Positions 7,467 through 14,330 of a stretch of 33,904 nucleotides of DNA are shown in pieces. The first letter of the stretch is position 1. Each line of letters opens with the position of its first letter. The notes beneath the pieces are model-generated. The model worked only from the letters and a program-made list of their open reading frames with translations, was not told where the DNA came from and ran no database searches. The DNA lies in assembly GCA_002418205.1 (NCBI GenBank), contig DIDP01000046.1, positions 21,697 to 55,600 on the forward strand. The letters are read 5' to 3'. A program made the translations under genes and the position numbers. The DNA is from Anaerolineales bacterium UBA5797 (GTDB lineage Bacteria; Chloroflexota; Anaerolineae; Anaerolineales; Villigracilaceae).

Positions 7467-9998
7467 ATGACACTTCCCTTCACCCCTCGACCCTCCCAAC
7501 AAAACATCCTCCGCTACAGTGGCGGGCGGCTGGGCATTGCCGCCGTTCCTGGCGCGGGGAAGACGCATATCCTCTCCGCGTTGGCGGCGCAGATCATTCA
7601 AAGCGGTGCGCTTGGCGACGATCAGGAAGTGCTCATCGTTACGCTCGTCAATTCGGCGGTGGATAATTTCGAAGCACGCATCAAACGCTTCTTCGATAAC
7701 CCGCTTCAGGCGCTGTACAAATATCGCGTCCGCACACTGCATGGGCTGGCACATGACATCGTCCGCGAGAAACCTGCCAGCGTGGGACTTGAAAATCGTT
7801 TCAGCATCATTGACGAGCGTGAGGCGGGCTTCATCCGCCGCGAGTCGGTCAATGCGTGGCTGGCGTCGCATTCGTTGGATGATTACCTCGACCCCGCGAT
7901 GGATCAATCCAAAACGGATTGGGTCAAACGTCAGCAACTGCCTGACTTATTGGACTCCCTTGCTCTGGCTTTTATCCGTTCCTCCAAAGATCGCCTCCTG
8001 ACTCCTGAAAGCCTGCGCGCCAAACTGGATGTTTCTCCTGCGCCTCTGCCTCTTGCGGAACTCGGCTACAGCATCTACGCGGACTATCAGCGTGCCCTCG
8101 CCTATCGTGGCGCCGTGGACTTTGATGACCTCATCCGTCTGGCGTTGACCTTGCTCGAAAGCGACGAAGAATTTTTGGAACGCTTGCGTTATCGCTATCC
8201 GTTTATTTTGGAGGATGAAGCGCAAGATTCGAGTCTGACGCAGGAGAGGATACTTTCACTTCTCAGCGGTGGTCGAGTAGCGCAGCGTATCGAGACCACA
8301 GGTTTGCAGGGAACTGCTGGCCTCGATACGGGCTCCGCCCACTCGACCAGCGACTTGGGCGGCAACTGGGTCCGTGTTGGCGACCCCAACCAAGCCATCT
8401 TCGAAACCTTCACCACTGCCTCCCCTGAACTCTTGCGAGCGTTCATTCAAAATAATCCAAGCGTGGATATGCCCGAGTCGGGACGATCACAACCATCGAT
8501 CCTTGCGTTGGCGAATCATCTCATTGATTGGGTAATGACTTCGCATCCCGATCCCAACGCGCGGACGGCGTTATCCGTGCCGCATATCGTTCCCGTCCCT
8601 GAAGGTGACCCGCAGCAGAATCCGCCCGATGACCCAGAGGGGATCAAGTTCATCAGCAAGCGATATACGCCTGATGAAGAAATGGAAGCAGTGGTCAAGT
8701 CCATTAAGGGATATGTCGATTCGATCTGGGATTTTCCTGATGACGATAAGCCGACCATTGCCGTGCTGGTGCCCCGTAATGCCCGCGGTGTGGAAGTGGT
8801 CAATGCGCTGCGTCAAAAGGGAATCGAGCCGATCGAGTTGATCTCAAGTACGAGTGAGACGCGGGCGGCGGCAGGGTCGTTGAGTTATTTGTTGGCGTAT
8901 CTGGCGGATCCACAATCGGCGAGGAAGTTGTCGAAGGCGTATGAGGTGTGGCGCAGGGATTGGAGGGAAGGAGCCGCTGGTCGAGTAGTTCCGAGTGACA
9001 ACGAGGAACGTACACTTGCACCTGGCGCAAGTGCAGGTGTCGAGACCAATGCGGCGGATGAAATGGGTGGTCTCGATATGCCTTCGGCTGACGCCTCAGG
9101 CTACTCGACCACCGAGTTGCTTGGAACAGTGACAAGGCTTTTGAAAAAGATCGTTGATGTGGAAAACTTCATCGCGCCACAAAATGCCAATGACTGGCTG
9201 GCAGTTATCGGTGAGAGTGAGGCGGAGCAAGTCATCCAAGAATTAAGCGCGTTCCGAGTCAATGTCCAGCGATGGTTGAACGCGGTAATTCTGCCCATCG
9301 ATCAATTGGTGCTGACGCTGGCGCAGGATGTGTTCAGCGAAGCGTCGGATCTGGCGCTGGCGCATAAACTGGCGCTGGTGCTGAGACAGGTGGCGGACGA
9401 TCATGCGGATTGGTGCCTGCCTGAGTTGACGTCGGAACTGGCGGTGATCGCGAAGAACGAACGGCGCTTCATCGGGTTCTCATCGGATGATTCGGGCTTT
9501 GACCCCGAACGCCATCGCGGACGGGTGGTGGTGACGACGATGCACAAGGCGAAGGGGCTGGAGTGGGACCGCGTGTATTTGATGTCGGTCAATAATTATG
9601 ACTTCCCGTCGAACATGCCGAACGACCGTTTTATTTCGGAGCGTTGGTTCGTGCGCAGCGGATTGAATCTCGAAGCGGAGGCGCTGGCGCAGTTGACTGC
9701 GTTGGGGTCTCGATACGGCGACGTTGGTCGAGTAGGACAAAGTCCGTATCGAGACCAGTCGCCTACTCGACCACCGCATGATGAGTATGACTGGTATGAG
9801 GAAGGCGCAGCGACGTTGCGCTCACGATTGGATTATGTGAAGGAACGCCTGCGCCTGTTCTATGTGGGCATCACGCGCGCAAAGCGAGAGTTGATCGTGA
9901 CGTGGAATTCAGGCAGGCAGGGCGATGCGACGCCGAGTTTGCCATTGAGTGAGTTGATGGGTTGGTGGGAGGGGGGGAGTAATATTCATTTAGGGTAA
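7467..9998 (+). CDS. UvrD/PcrA-family SF1 helicase with three repeat-encoded insertions
   Basis: This 843-residue 3'-5' DNA helicase shows Walker A (GAGKT, 29-33), motif II (LEDEAQDSS, about 249-257), motif III (VGDPNQAIF, about 303-311), the motif V region (TTMHKAKGLEWDRVY, about 687) and motif VI (FYVGITRAKREL, about 800). These motifs are intact, so it should be an active ATPase acting in repair or recombination. Odd feature: three stretches of low-complexity, Gly/Ser/Thr/Ala-rich sequence (about residues 269-294, 505-548 and 747-769) coincide with copies of a palindromic DNA repeat, all in the same codon phase. The first copy splits the segment just before motif III, and the third lies just before motif VI. 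The start ATG has no clear Shine-Dalgarno. The gene converges with 10005-10724, only six bases apart. Confidence 0.9.
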   Translation: MTLPFTPRPSQQNILRYSGGRLGIAAVPGAGKTHILSALAAQIIQSGALGDDQEVLIVTLVNSAVDNFEARIKRFFDNPLQALYKYRVRTLHGLAHDIVREKPASVGLENRFSIIDEREAGFIRRESVNAWLASHSLDDYLDPAMDQSKTDWVKRQQLPDLLDSLALAFIRSSKDRLLTPESLRAKLDVSPAPLPLAELGYSIYADYQRALAYRGAVDFDDLIRLALTLLESDEEFLERLRYRYPFILEDEAQDSSLTQERILSLLSGGRVAQRIETTGLQGTAGLDTGSAHSTSDLGGNWVRVGDPNQAIFETFTTASPELLRAFIQNNPSVDMPESGRSQPSILALANHLIDWVMTSHPDPNARTALSVPHIVPVPEGDPQQNPPDDPEGIKFISKRYTPDEEMEAVVKSIKGYVDSIWDFPDDDKPTIAVLVPRNARGVEVVNALRQKGIEPIELISSTSETRAAAGSLSYLLAYLADPQSARKLSKAYEVWRRDWREGAAGRVVPSDNEERTLAPGASAGVETNAADEMGGLDMPSADASGYSTTELLGTVTRLLKKIVDVENFIAPQNANDWLAVIGESEAEQVIQELSAFRVNVQRWLNAVILPIDQLVLTLAQDVFSEASDLALAHKLALVLRQVADDHADWCLPELTSELAVIAKNERRFIGFSSDDSGFDPERHRGRVVVTTMHKAKGLEWDRVYLMSVNNYDFPSNMPNDRFISERWFVRSGLNLEAEALAQLTALGSRYGDVGRVGQSPYRDQSPTRPPHDEYDWYEEGAATLRSRLDYVKERLRLFYVGITRAKRELIVTWNSGRQGDATPSLPLSELMGWWEGGSNIHLG
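8271..8348. repeat. Palindromic element copy 1, in frame in the helicase
   Basis: This 78-base element runs from GGTCGAGTAG (8271-8280) through TATCGAGACC (8288-8297) to the decayed mirror arms GGCCTCGATACG (8319-8330) and ACTCGACC (8341-8348). Its length is a multiple of three, and it adds about 26 residues just before motif III. Confidence 0.85.
8979..9110. repeat. Palindromic element copy 2, in frame in the helicase
   Basis: This 132-base element has GGTCGAGTAG (8979-8988) and TGTCGAGACC (9038-9047), with mirror arms GGTCTCGATATG (9069-9080) and CTACTCGACC (9101-9110). The outer arms are perfect 10-base complements. It adds 44 codons and holds a further inner inverted pair (ACTTGC/GCAAGT). 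Confidence 0.88.
9706..9772. repeat. Palindromic element copy 3, in frame in the helicase
   Basis: The same arms occur in a different order. GGTCTCGATACGG (9706-9718) pairs perfectly with 9744-9756 (13 bp), and GGTCGAGTAG (9726-9735) pairs with CTACTCGACC (9763-9772). The two stems are interleaved. GGTCGAGTA is again read as Gly-Arg-Val. Confidence 0.88.
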
Positions 9999-10004
9999 TG
10001 CTGC

Positions 10005-10724
10005 TCAATCGATCTGGAATAATGATCTTAAATCGATTGTTGAAGAAAAAGTGTCCTCATATCCAGCAGATATAATGTTCCAACCATTATCGATTTCTTC
10101 ATTAGCGACAATGTGACCAGTCACGATAATTTCCCTTTTTGGTTCAAGGATTAGATAATCCCAATAGACCCACCATGAAGGAGAATTGTCTTGTTCCAAA
10201 ATGGGAGCTTGCACAAATACGGCTGGTTTGCGATATTGCTCTAGATTTGAAACAAGTTCTCCATTAATATATAGCGAGTATGAAATTAAGTTTGCTCCCT
10301 TCTCTGCTAATTCTGCGGTTTTGGCTCCCCATCGCAACCGCACCACCAAAGGCTCGAATTCTTTTAATTCGGTTAGATCATTAAGACAATTGCATGACGG
10401 ATATATAACAATATATCCTGTTGAAGGATCTCTCGGTAAATCAGAAATGATTTCTATTGTTTGGGTAGCAAATGAAGACGAAGTTGGTGATGTAGTTGAA
10501 ATTGTAGTTAACGGTGTAAGCGAAGAAGGAATTGGTGTTTCTGTTTCTTTTTCTTGTTCAGTTTGTTCTATCGGACGACTACCTAAATACCCAAAATAAG
10601 CAGTAATAACAGTTCCAATTAACCCTAATATAGCAATAATAATAGTATTTCGGTGGCTAATATTAGCTAAGACAACATCTTTATCGTTTTTTTCTTCTCG
10701 TTGTCGTTTTGGTTTGTTATTCAT
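10005..10724 (-). CDS. Membrane-anchored protein of unknown function, AT-rich
   Basis: The 239-residue product has a charged N-terminus (about 1-22), one transmembrane helix (about 27-48), then a Thr/Ser/Pro linker (60-92) and a C-terminal extracytoplasmic domain (95-239) with a Cys-Asn-Cys motif. I do not recognise the domain. The build is like that of the CARDB-like protein at 6182. The coding sequence is strikingly AT-rich against its surroundings, suggesting recent gain. An AAGG motif lies before the ATG at 10724. It converges with the helicase gene. Confidence 0.65.
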   Translation of the reverse strand: MNNKPKRQREEKNDKDVVLANISHRNTIIIAILGLIGTVITAYFGYLGSRPIEQTEQEKETETPIPSSLTPLTTISTTSPTSSSFATQTIEIISDLPRDPSTGYIVIYPSCNCLNDLTELKEFEPLVVRLRWGAKTAELAEKGANLISYSLYINGELVSNLEQYRKPAVFVQAPILEQDNSPSWWVYWDYLILEPKREIIVTGHIVANEEIDNGWNIISAGYEDTFSSTIDLRSLFQID

Positions 10725-10807
10725 TTCAAGCCTTTCACTAAAATACGACAGAGTAGATAGATTAAGGTATTATACAGTGTTTGATGTGACATAAAAGTTA
10801 GGAATCG

Positions 10808-10849
10808 AAAAACGATCTTGGGATGTGATGTCCACGAGACCGTTTTTTT
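10808..10849 (+). repeat. GGTC/GACC hairpin, copy A
   Basis: An imperfect stem (AAAACGATCTTG against CGAGACCGTTTT) ends in a seven-T run. It resembles a rho-independent terminator in form and belongs to a family of related hairpins at 11588, 12523, 14231 and 15016. It lies directly before the promoter of the first toxin-antitoxin pair. Confidence 0.6.
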
Positions 10850-10850
10850 G

Positions 10851-10891
10851 TTGTGGTACAATGCTAAGTAGAATTAGAAAATTGCTTAGCA
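10851..10891 (+). promoter_or_regulatory. Extended -10 promoter and operator of toxin-antitoxin pair 1
   Basis: TTGTGGTACAAT (10851-10862) is an extended -10 box with no convincing -35. It is followed by the inverted repeat TGCTAAG (10862-10868) and CTTAGCA (10885-10891), which spans the expected transcription start. AbrB/MazE-type antitoxins usually repress their own promoter by binding such palindromes. Confidence 0.6.
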
Positions 10892-10901
10892 AGGAGATTT
10901 T

Positions 10902-11156
10902 ATGGCTACCACCTCTGTCAAAGTCAGCGCAAAGTATCAAATCGCCGTTCCGCAGATCGCGCGCAAGAAATTGAATATCAAAAAAGGCGACCGTCTGCTC
11001 GTGGATGTACAGGACGGTGTCATTGTTTTAATCCCTGAACCCAAACGATACACCAATTATCTTCAAGGTTTGCATAGTGAAATCTGGAAAGGCGTGGATA
11101 CAAAGAAATATCTCAATCAGGAGCGCGGGGCATGGACGGATTCAACAAACGGCTAG
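10902..11156 (+). CDS. AbrB/MazE-family antitoxin
   Basis: This 84-residue protein has an N-terminal swapped-hairpin AbrB/SpoVT DNA-binding domain (about 4-48; VSAKYQIAVP, KKGDRLLVDV) and a C-terminal tail (LNQERGAW) of the kind that binds the toxin. AAGGAG lies six bases before the ATG. Its last 25 bases overlap the PIN toxin gene, giving translational coupling. It is expected to neutralise the PIN RNase and repress the operon through the palindrome upstream. Confidence 0.88.
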   Translation: MATTSVKVSAKYQIAVPQIARKKLNIKKGDRLLVDVQDGVIVLIPEPKRYTNYLQGLHSEIWKGVDTKKYLNQERGAWTDSTNG

Positions 11157-11584
11157 CGAAGGCAAAAGTCATCGGGCTGGATACATCGGTTTTTGTTTAT
11201 TTCCTTGAGGAAAACCCGCGTTATGCCTCGTTGGCTCAAATTACTATCAAGGGTATTGAAGATGGCAAGTGGCAGGGCGTGACATCTACAATTACGCTGA
11301 TGGAAATCACTGTCCGCCCGTGGCAGTTGGAGAATGAATCAGCCGCACGTGAATATGAGGCTATTCTCGTTCACTTCCCGAACCTGACGATTGTTGACGT
11401 AGATCGCAATATCGCTCGTGCGGCGGCGCAACTGCGGGCAAAGTATAAAGTCTCTCCGCCTGATGCGTTGCAGGTGGCGGCAAGTATTTCTTACGGGGCA
11501 AACGCGTTTTTGACCAATGACAAAAGATTGTCGAAGTTGGAAGAGGTGGTCGATATCATCGTGATGGATGATTACTTGGAATGA
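11132..11584 (+). CDS. PIN-domain toxin (VapC-like RNase)
   Basis: This 150-residue PIN domain retains the acidic residues expected of an Mg2+-dependent RNase: Asp in GLDTSVFVYF (about 17), Glu in LMEITV (about 54), Asp in PPDALQVAAS (about 110) and Asp in LTNDKRL (about 129). VapC-type toxins cut tRNA or rRNA when freed from antitoxin. The start at 11132 lies inside the antitoxin gene, preceded by GGAGCG. A hairpin follows the stop within a few bases. All catalytic positions are intact, so it is probably functional. Confidence 0.88.
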   Translation: MDGFNKRLAKAKVIGLDTSVFVYFLEENPRYASLAQITIKGIEDGKWQGVTSTITLMEITVRPWQLENESAAREYEAILVHFPNLTIVDVDRNIARAAAQLRAKYKVSPPDALQVAASISYGANAFLTNDKRLSKLEEVVDIIVMDDYLE

Positions 11585-11587
11585 ATC

Positions 11588-11642
11588 AAAAACGGTCTCG
11601 GGATACGGTCGTTCGTTGACCGGTCAGCGAACGACCGTTTTT
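11588..11642 (+). repeat. GGTC/GACC hairpin, copy B
   Basis: The inner palindrome 11605-11621 / 11622-11638 has 17-bp arms with one imperfect pair and ends in TTTTT. The preceding AAAAACGGTC (11588-11597) could pair with GACCGTTTTT instead, giving two mutually exclusive folds. It probably terminates the toxin-antitoxin transcript. Confidence 0.7.
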
Positions 11643-11672
11643 GGACCAAATCCATCTCATTTGAGGGGTAAA

Positions 11673-12512
11673 ATGACTTCCATGGAAAACATCCTCACGG
11701 ATTTTACCGACACAGCCTCCGTCAAGGTTTCGATCAAGGAGAATTGGAAGAACTATCATTACTTCCTCGGGCGCGCGCCCAGCGTGGAACTGTCCATTGG
11801 CAGGTATCTGACCTGGTTGGTCACGAATATGCCCGATCATTTTATGAACCTGGTCATCTGTACGGAAATGCCTCAGGAGGGCATCGAGACTCTCGTAAAA
11901 GAGGCTTTGGATCATTTCAAATCCTTGAATATCAAAAAACTCTCATGGCTGGCAGAGGCAGGCATCCCTGCACAGGAGATCAAGAAGCATCTGCTGGCGA
12001 ACGGGCTGACCTTCCGCGAATCCTATGCGGCAGAAATGGCGATCGATCTGACCGCAATGTCCGCAGATCGCCCCCTGCCGGATGGGCTAGAGATACGGTT
12101 GGTGGAGGATGATACATCCTTGCGGCAATGGATCCATGTTGCGAGCGTTGGGTTCGGAGTCCCGGTTGAGATGGAGGAGATCTGGTTCGAGTTCTTTAAT
12201 TATGCGGCGTGCCGGACCCCGTTCCAAACCTATCTGGGGTTGTTGGATGGAAAGCCGGTAGCCACGTCACAGTTATGCAACTCCGCTGGGGTGGCGGGGA
12301 TCTACAACGTCACTTGTCTGCCTGAAGCGCGCAAACGCGGGATCGGTTCTGCGCTAGTCCTCAGTCCCTTGCTTGCCGCCCGGAAAACCGGGATGAAAAT
12401 CGGAGTCCTACAATCCTCCTCCATGGGCTATAACGCATACCGGAGACTCGGGTTTCAAGACTTTGGGCAATTGAGCGTTTATTTGTGGAATCAGAATGAG
12501 GTCTCAAGATGA
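11673..12512 (+). CDS. GNAT-family N-acetyltransferase
   Basis: This protein of about 280 residues has a C-terminal GNAT acetyl-CoA-binding core: YNVTCLPEARKRGIGSALV (motif A with R-x-x-G-x-G/A), then SSSMGYNAYRRLGF (motif B). The N-terminal half looks like a degenerate second GNAT domain. The acceptor substrate is unknown. The frame is open upstream into the hairpin, but that part is repeat sequence. I chose the ATG at 11673 (GAGGGG just upstream). If GGTAAAAT at 11667-11674 is a -10 box, the ATG at 11682 would be a leaderless start instead. The gene lies between two near-identical hairpins and between two toxin-antitoxin pairs. Confidence 0.82.
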   Translation: MTSMENILTDFTDTASVKVSIKENWKNYHYFLGRAPSVELSIGRYLTWLVTNMPDHFMNLVICTEMPQEGIETLVKEALDHFKSLNIKKLSWLAEAGIPAQEIKKHLLANGLTFRESYAAEMAIDLTAMSADRPLPDGLEIRLVEDDTSLRQWIHVASVGFGVPVEMEEIWFEFFNYAACRTPFQTYLGLLDGKPVATSQLCNSAGVAGIYNVTCLPEARKRGIGSALVLSPLLAARKTGMKIGVLQSSSMGYNAYRRLGFQDFGQLSVYLWNQNEVSR

Positions 12513-12522
12513 AAATCGCTCC

Positions 12523-12564
12523 CGGGATGCGGTCGTTCGTTGACCGGTCCGCGGAACCGTTTTT
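12523..12564 (+). repeat. GGTC/GACC hairpin, copy C
   Basis: It shares the core CGGGAT(A/G)CGGTCGTTCG and the following TTGACCGGTC with copy B, then ends in ACCGTTTTT. The stem is less perfect because the right arm has lost bases. It follows the acetyltransferase gene and abuts the next promoter. Confidence 0.7.
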
Positions 12565-12565
12565 A

Positions 12566-12595
12566 TTGTGGTAGAATTTCAGAAATTCTGAAATT
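12566..12595 (+). promoter_or_regulatory. Extended -10 promoter and operator of toxin-antitoxin pair 2
   Basis: TTGTGGTAGAAT (12566-12577) overlaps a perfect palindrome at 12575-12595 (two 10-base arms around a central A). A repressor bound there would cover the -10 box and the start point. The antitoxin encoded just downstream is the obvious candidate. Confidence 0.7.
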
Positions 12596-12615
12596 CAGAT
12601 TTTCTGGAGAAAGCT

Positions 12616-12885
12616 ATGGCTATTGTTCAAATGAGAGGTAAGGGAACGATCACTTTCCCTGCCAAATTGCGGAACAAGTATAAACTTCAAGAAGGGGAAG
12701 TATTCACCATCATTGATTTGGGTGGTGGGTCTTTTCTGCTTAAGCCAAAAGTATTGGAAGTGGATAAGTTTGCCAGTCGCATTGCGAAGCGGCTCAAAGA
12801 AGAAAATGTTTCGCTTGACGATTTGTTGCAAACGTTGGATGAAGAGCGTAAAACATATTACCAGGAAAACTATGTCAAGAAATAA
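12616..12885 (+). CDS. AbrB/MazE-family antitoxin
   Basis: This 89-residue protein has an N-terminal AbrB fold (MRGKGTITFPAKLRNKY, EGEVFTIIDL) and a C-terminal helix rich in charged residues (about 45-85) that likely masks the PIN toxin. GGAG lies seven bases before the ATG. The gene ends 18 bases before the PIN start. It probably represses its promoter through the palindrome at 12575-12595. Confidence 0.85.
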   Translation: MAIVQMRGKGTITFPAKLRNKYKLQEGEVFTIIDLGGGSFLLKPKVLEVDKFASRIAKRLKEENVSLDDLLQTLDEERKTYYQENYVKK

Positions 12886-12903
12886 GCTTTGGGGGCATCC
12901 TCC

Positions 12904-13353
12904 ATGCCAAAACTAAACATATTTCTTGATATCAGCGCTTTGATAGCGGGCGCCATTTCCGAATCAGGCGCGGCCCATGTTTTACTTCAACTCGGGGAAA
13001 GTGAAGATATTTTGCTGACGATCAGCGAAATGGTCGTTGCTGAATCTGAAAGATCAATTGCCAAAAAATCTCCTCGTAATCTGAATGATTTACGAACCCT
13101 TATTAAGACAGCGAAACTGAGAATAGTTGGCGATCCTTCGAAGAAGGAGGTGAAAGCCAATCTGTATTTAATTGAGGATCCATATGATGTGCCAATCCTG
13201 CTTGCGGTGATGAAGGCAAAGGTGGATTACCTCGCCACGCATAATCGCAAGCATTTTCTTGATGATCCAAAAGTTGCAGAAAGAGCGGGAATTAAGATTG
13301 GAACGCCGGGGGAGGCTCTTGCCTGGATTAGAGAAAATTTGAGTTCAGTATGA
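12904..13353 (+). CDS. PIN-domain toxin, second type
   Basis: This 149-residue PIN-like protein belongs to a different subgroup from the one at 11132. It has LDISALIAGA with the first Asp (about 9), a Glu in SEMVVAESE (about 42-48), and EDPYDVPILLAVMKAKVDYLATHN, which supplies further acidic residues. At the fourth acidic position it has His-Asn (ATHNRKHF), as seen in several PIN subfamilies. It is probably an RNase toxin paired with the AbrB protein before it. The frame opens at a TTG (12889), but the ATG at 12904 with GGGGG upstream is the better start. Confidence 0.8.
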   Translation: MPKLNIFLDISALIAGAISESGAAHVLLQLGESEDILLTISEMVVAESERSIAKKSPRNLNDLRTLIKTAKLRIVGDPSKKEVKANLYLIEDPYDVPILLAVMKAKVDYLATHNRKHFLDDPKVAERAGIKIGTPGEALAWIRENLSSV

Positions 13354-13376
13354 AAGAGATTATGGGTTATCGGGTG

Positions 13377-13382
13377 TAGAAT
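13377..13382 (+). promoter_or_regulatory. Candidate -10 box (TAGAAT) of the methyltransferase gene
   Basis: TAGAAT preceded by GGTG lies 37 bases before the ATG at 13420. No good -35 is visible. Confidence 0.35.
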
Positions 13383-13419
13383 CAATCATTCGTTGAGTCC
13401 CTTACTTTAGGAGTAGCGT

Positions 13420-14217
13420 ATGGACGAGAGACCCAAAGACAACTGGACGAACGGGGATTTGTATGAAGACTACATGGGGCGTTGGAGCCGCTACGTAGCG
13501 CGCGAGTTTATCAATTGGCTGTCCCTCTCTGCGGGCGGTGAATGGCTGGATGTAGGCTGTGGGACTGGCGCCCTCAGCCAGACGGTTCTTGACCTGGCCA
13601 AACCTGCTTCCATTAAAGGAATTGATCGCTCCGAGGGCTTTGTGGAGTTTGCGAGGGAGCGTGTGGGGGATGAACGAGTCCGCTTTGAGGTGGAGGATGC
13701 TGAAACGATCACGGATGCCAATGAATCATTTGATGCAGTCGTTTCCGGACTCGTCCTTAATTTCATTCCCAACCCTGAACGCGCCTTTGCAGGAATGACA
13801 CGCGTCACGCGATCGGGTGGGGTGGTGGCGGTCTATGTCTGGGATTACGCCGAGGGGATGCAGTTCATCCGTCATTTCTTCGAAGCGGCGATCGCACTGG
13901 ACCCGAAAGCTGTCGAGCATGACGAAGGTCCGCGTTTCCCGATCTGCCGCCCGGACGCGTTGCGTCAACTGTTTGAGTCGACCGGGCTGCGGAATGTGGA
14001 AGTCCGCCCGATTGAAGTCCCCACTGTGTTCCGCGACTTCGACGATTATTGGAATCCATTTCTTGCGGGCGTGGGACCTGCGCCAGCGTATGCGATGTCA
14101 CTCAGTGAAGAGCACCGTGCTGCACTGCGTGAACGGATCCGTGCGGGGCTGCCCTACAATTCGGATGGTTCGATCTCGCTGTCGGCGCGGGCGTGGGCGG
14201 CACGCGGCATCCGCTGA
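13420..14217 (+). CDS. Class I SAM-dependent methyltransferase
   Basis: This 265-residue protein has a Rossmann-fold SAM-binding core. Motif I is WLDVGCGTGAL (about 42-52), the acidic residue after strand 2 is in GIDRSEGF (about 66), and the methyltransferase-11-type segment AVVSGLVLNFIPNPERA lies at about 108-124. It resembles small-molecule methyltransferases of the UbiE/Methyltransf_11 group. The acceptor cannot be predicted. AGGAG lies about six bases before the ATG. It stands alone between the second PIN toxin and DUF3891. Confidence 0.88.
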   Translation: MDERPKDNWTNGDLYEDYMGRWSRYVAREFINWLSLSAGGEWLDVGCGTGALSQTVLDLAKPASIKGIDRSEGFVEFARERVGDERVRFEVEDAETITDANESFDAVVSGLVLNFIPNPERAFAGMTRVTRSGGVVAVYVWDYAEGMQFIRHFFEAAIALDPKAVEHDEGPRFPICRPDALRQLFESTGLRNVEVRPIEVPTVFRDFDDYWNPFLAGVGPAPAYAMSLSEEHRAALRERIRAGLPYNSDGSISLSARAWAARGIR

Positions 14218-14230
14218 GTGTTGAAAATGG

Positions 14231-14273
14231 ATAACGGTATCAGCTTGTCATGTCCGCGAGACCGCTGATGATC
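14231..14273 (+). repeat. Decayed GGTC/GACC hairpin, copy D
   Basis: ATAACGGTATCAGC is followed by TGTCCGCGAGACCGCTGAT, preserving the AACGGT and GAGACCG ends of the family. ATCAGC/GCTGAT forms the stem. There is no T-run. Confidence 0.4.
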
Positions 14274-14295
14274 TTCCCTCCCGGGCTCATGCCAA

Positions 14296-14307
14296 CTGTG
14301 ATATGCT
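14296..14307 (+). promoter_or_regulatory. Extended -10 promoter (CTGTGATATGCT)
   Basis: This differs by two bases from the TTGTGGTATGCT box at 18630. It lies 23 bases before the ATG at 14331, with GAGGTG between. Confidence 0.45.
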
Positions 14308-14330
14308 CGGGAAAAATTTAGAGGTGCCAC

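Noticed and set aside
8271..9772. CRISPR array or transposon reading of the repeats in the helicase
   Set aside because: Only three copies occur, spacing is irregular, the arms are inverted rather than direct, and no transposase or target duplication is visible.
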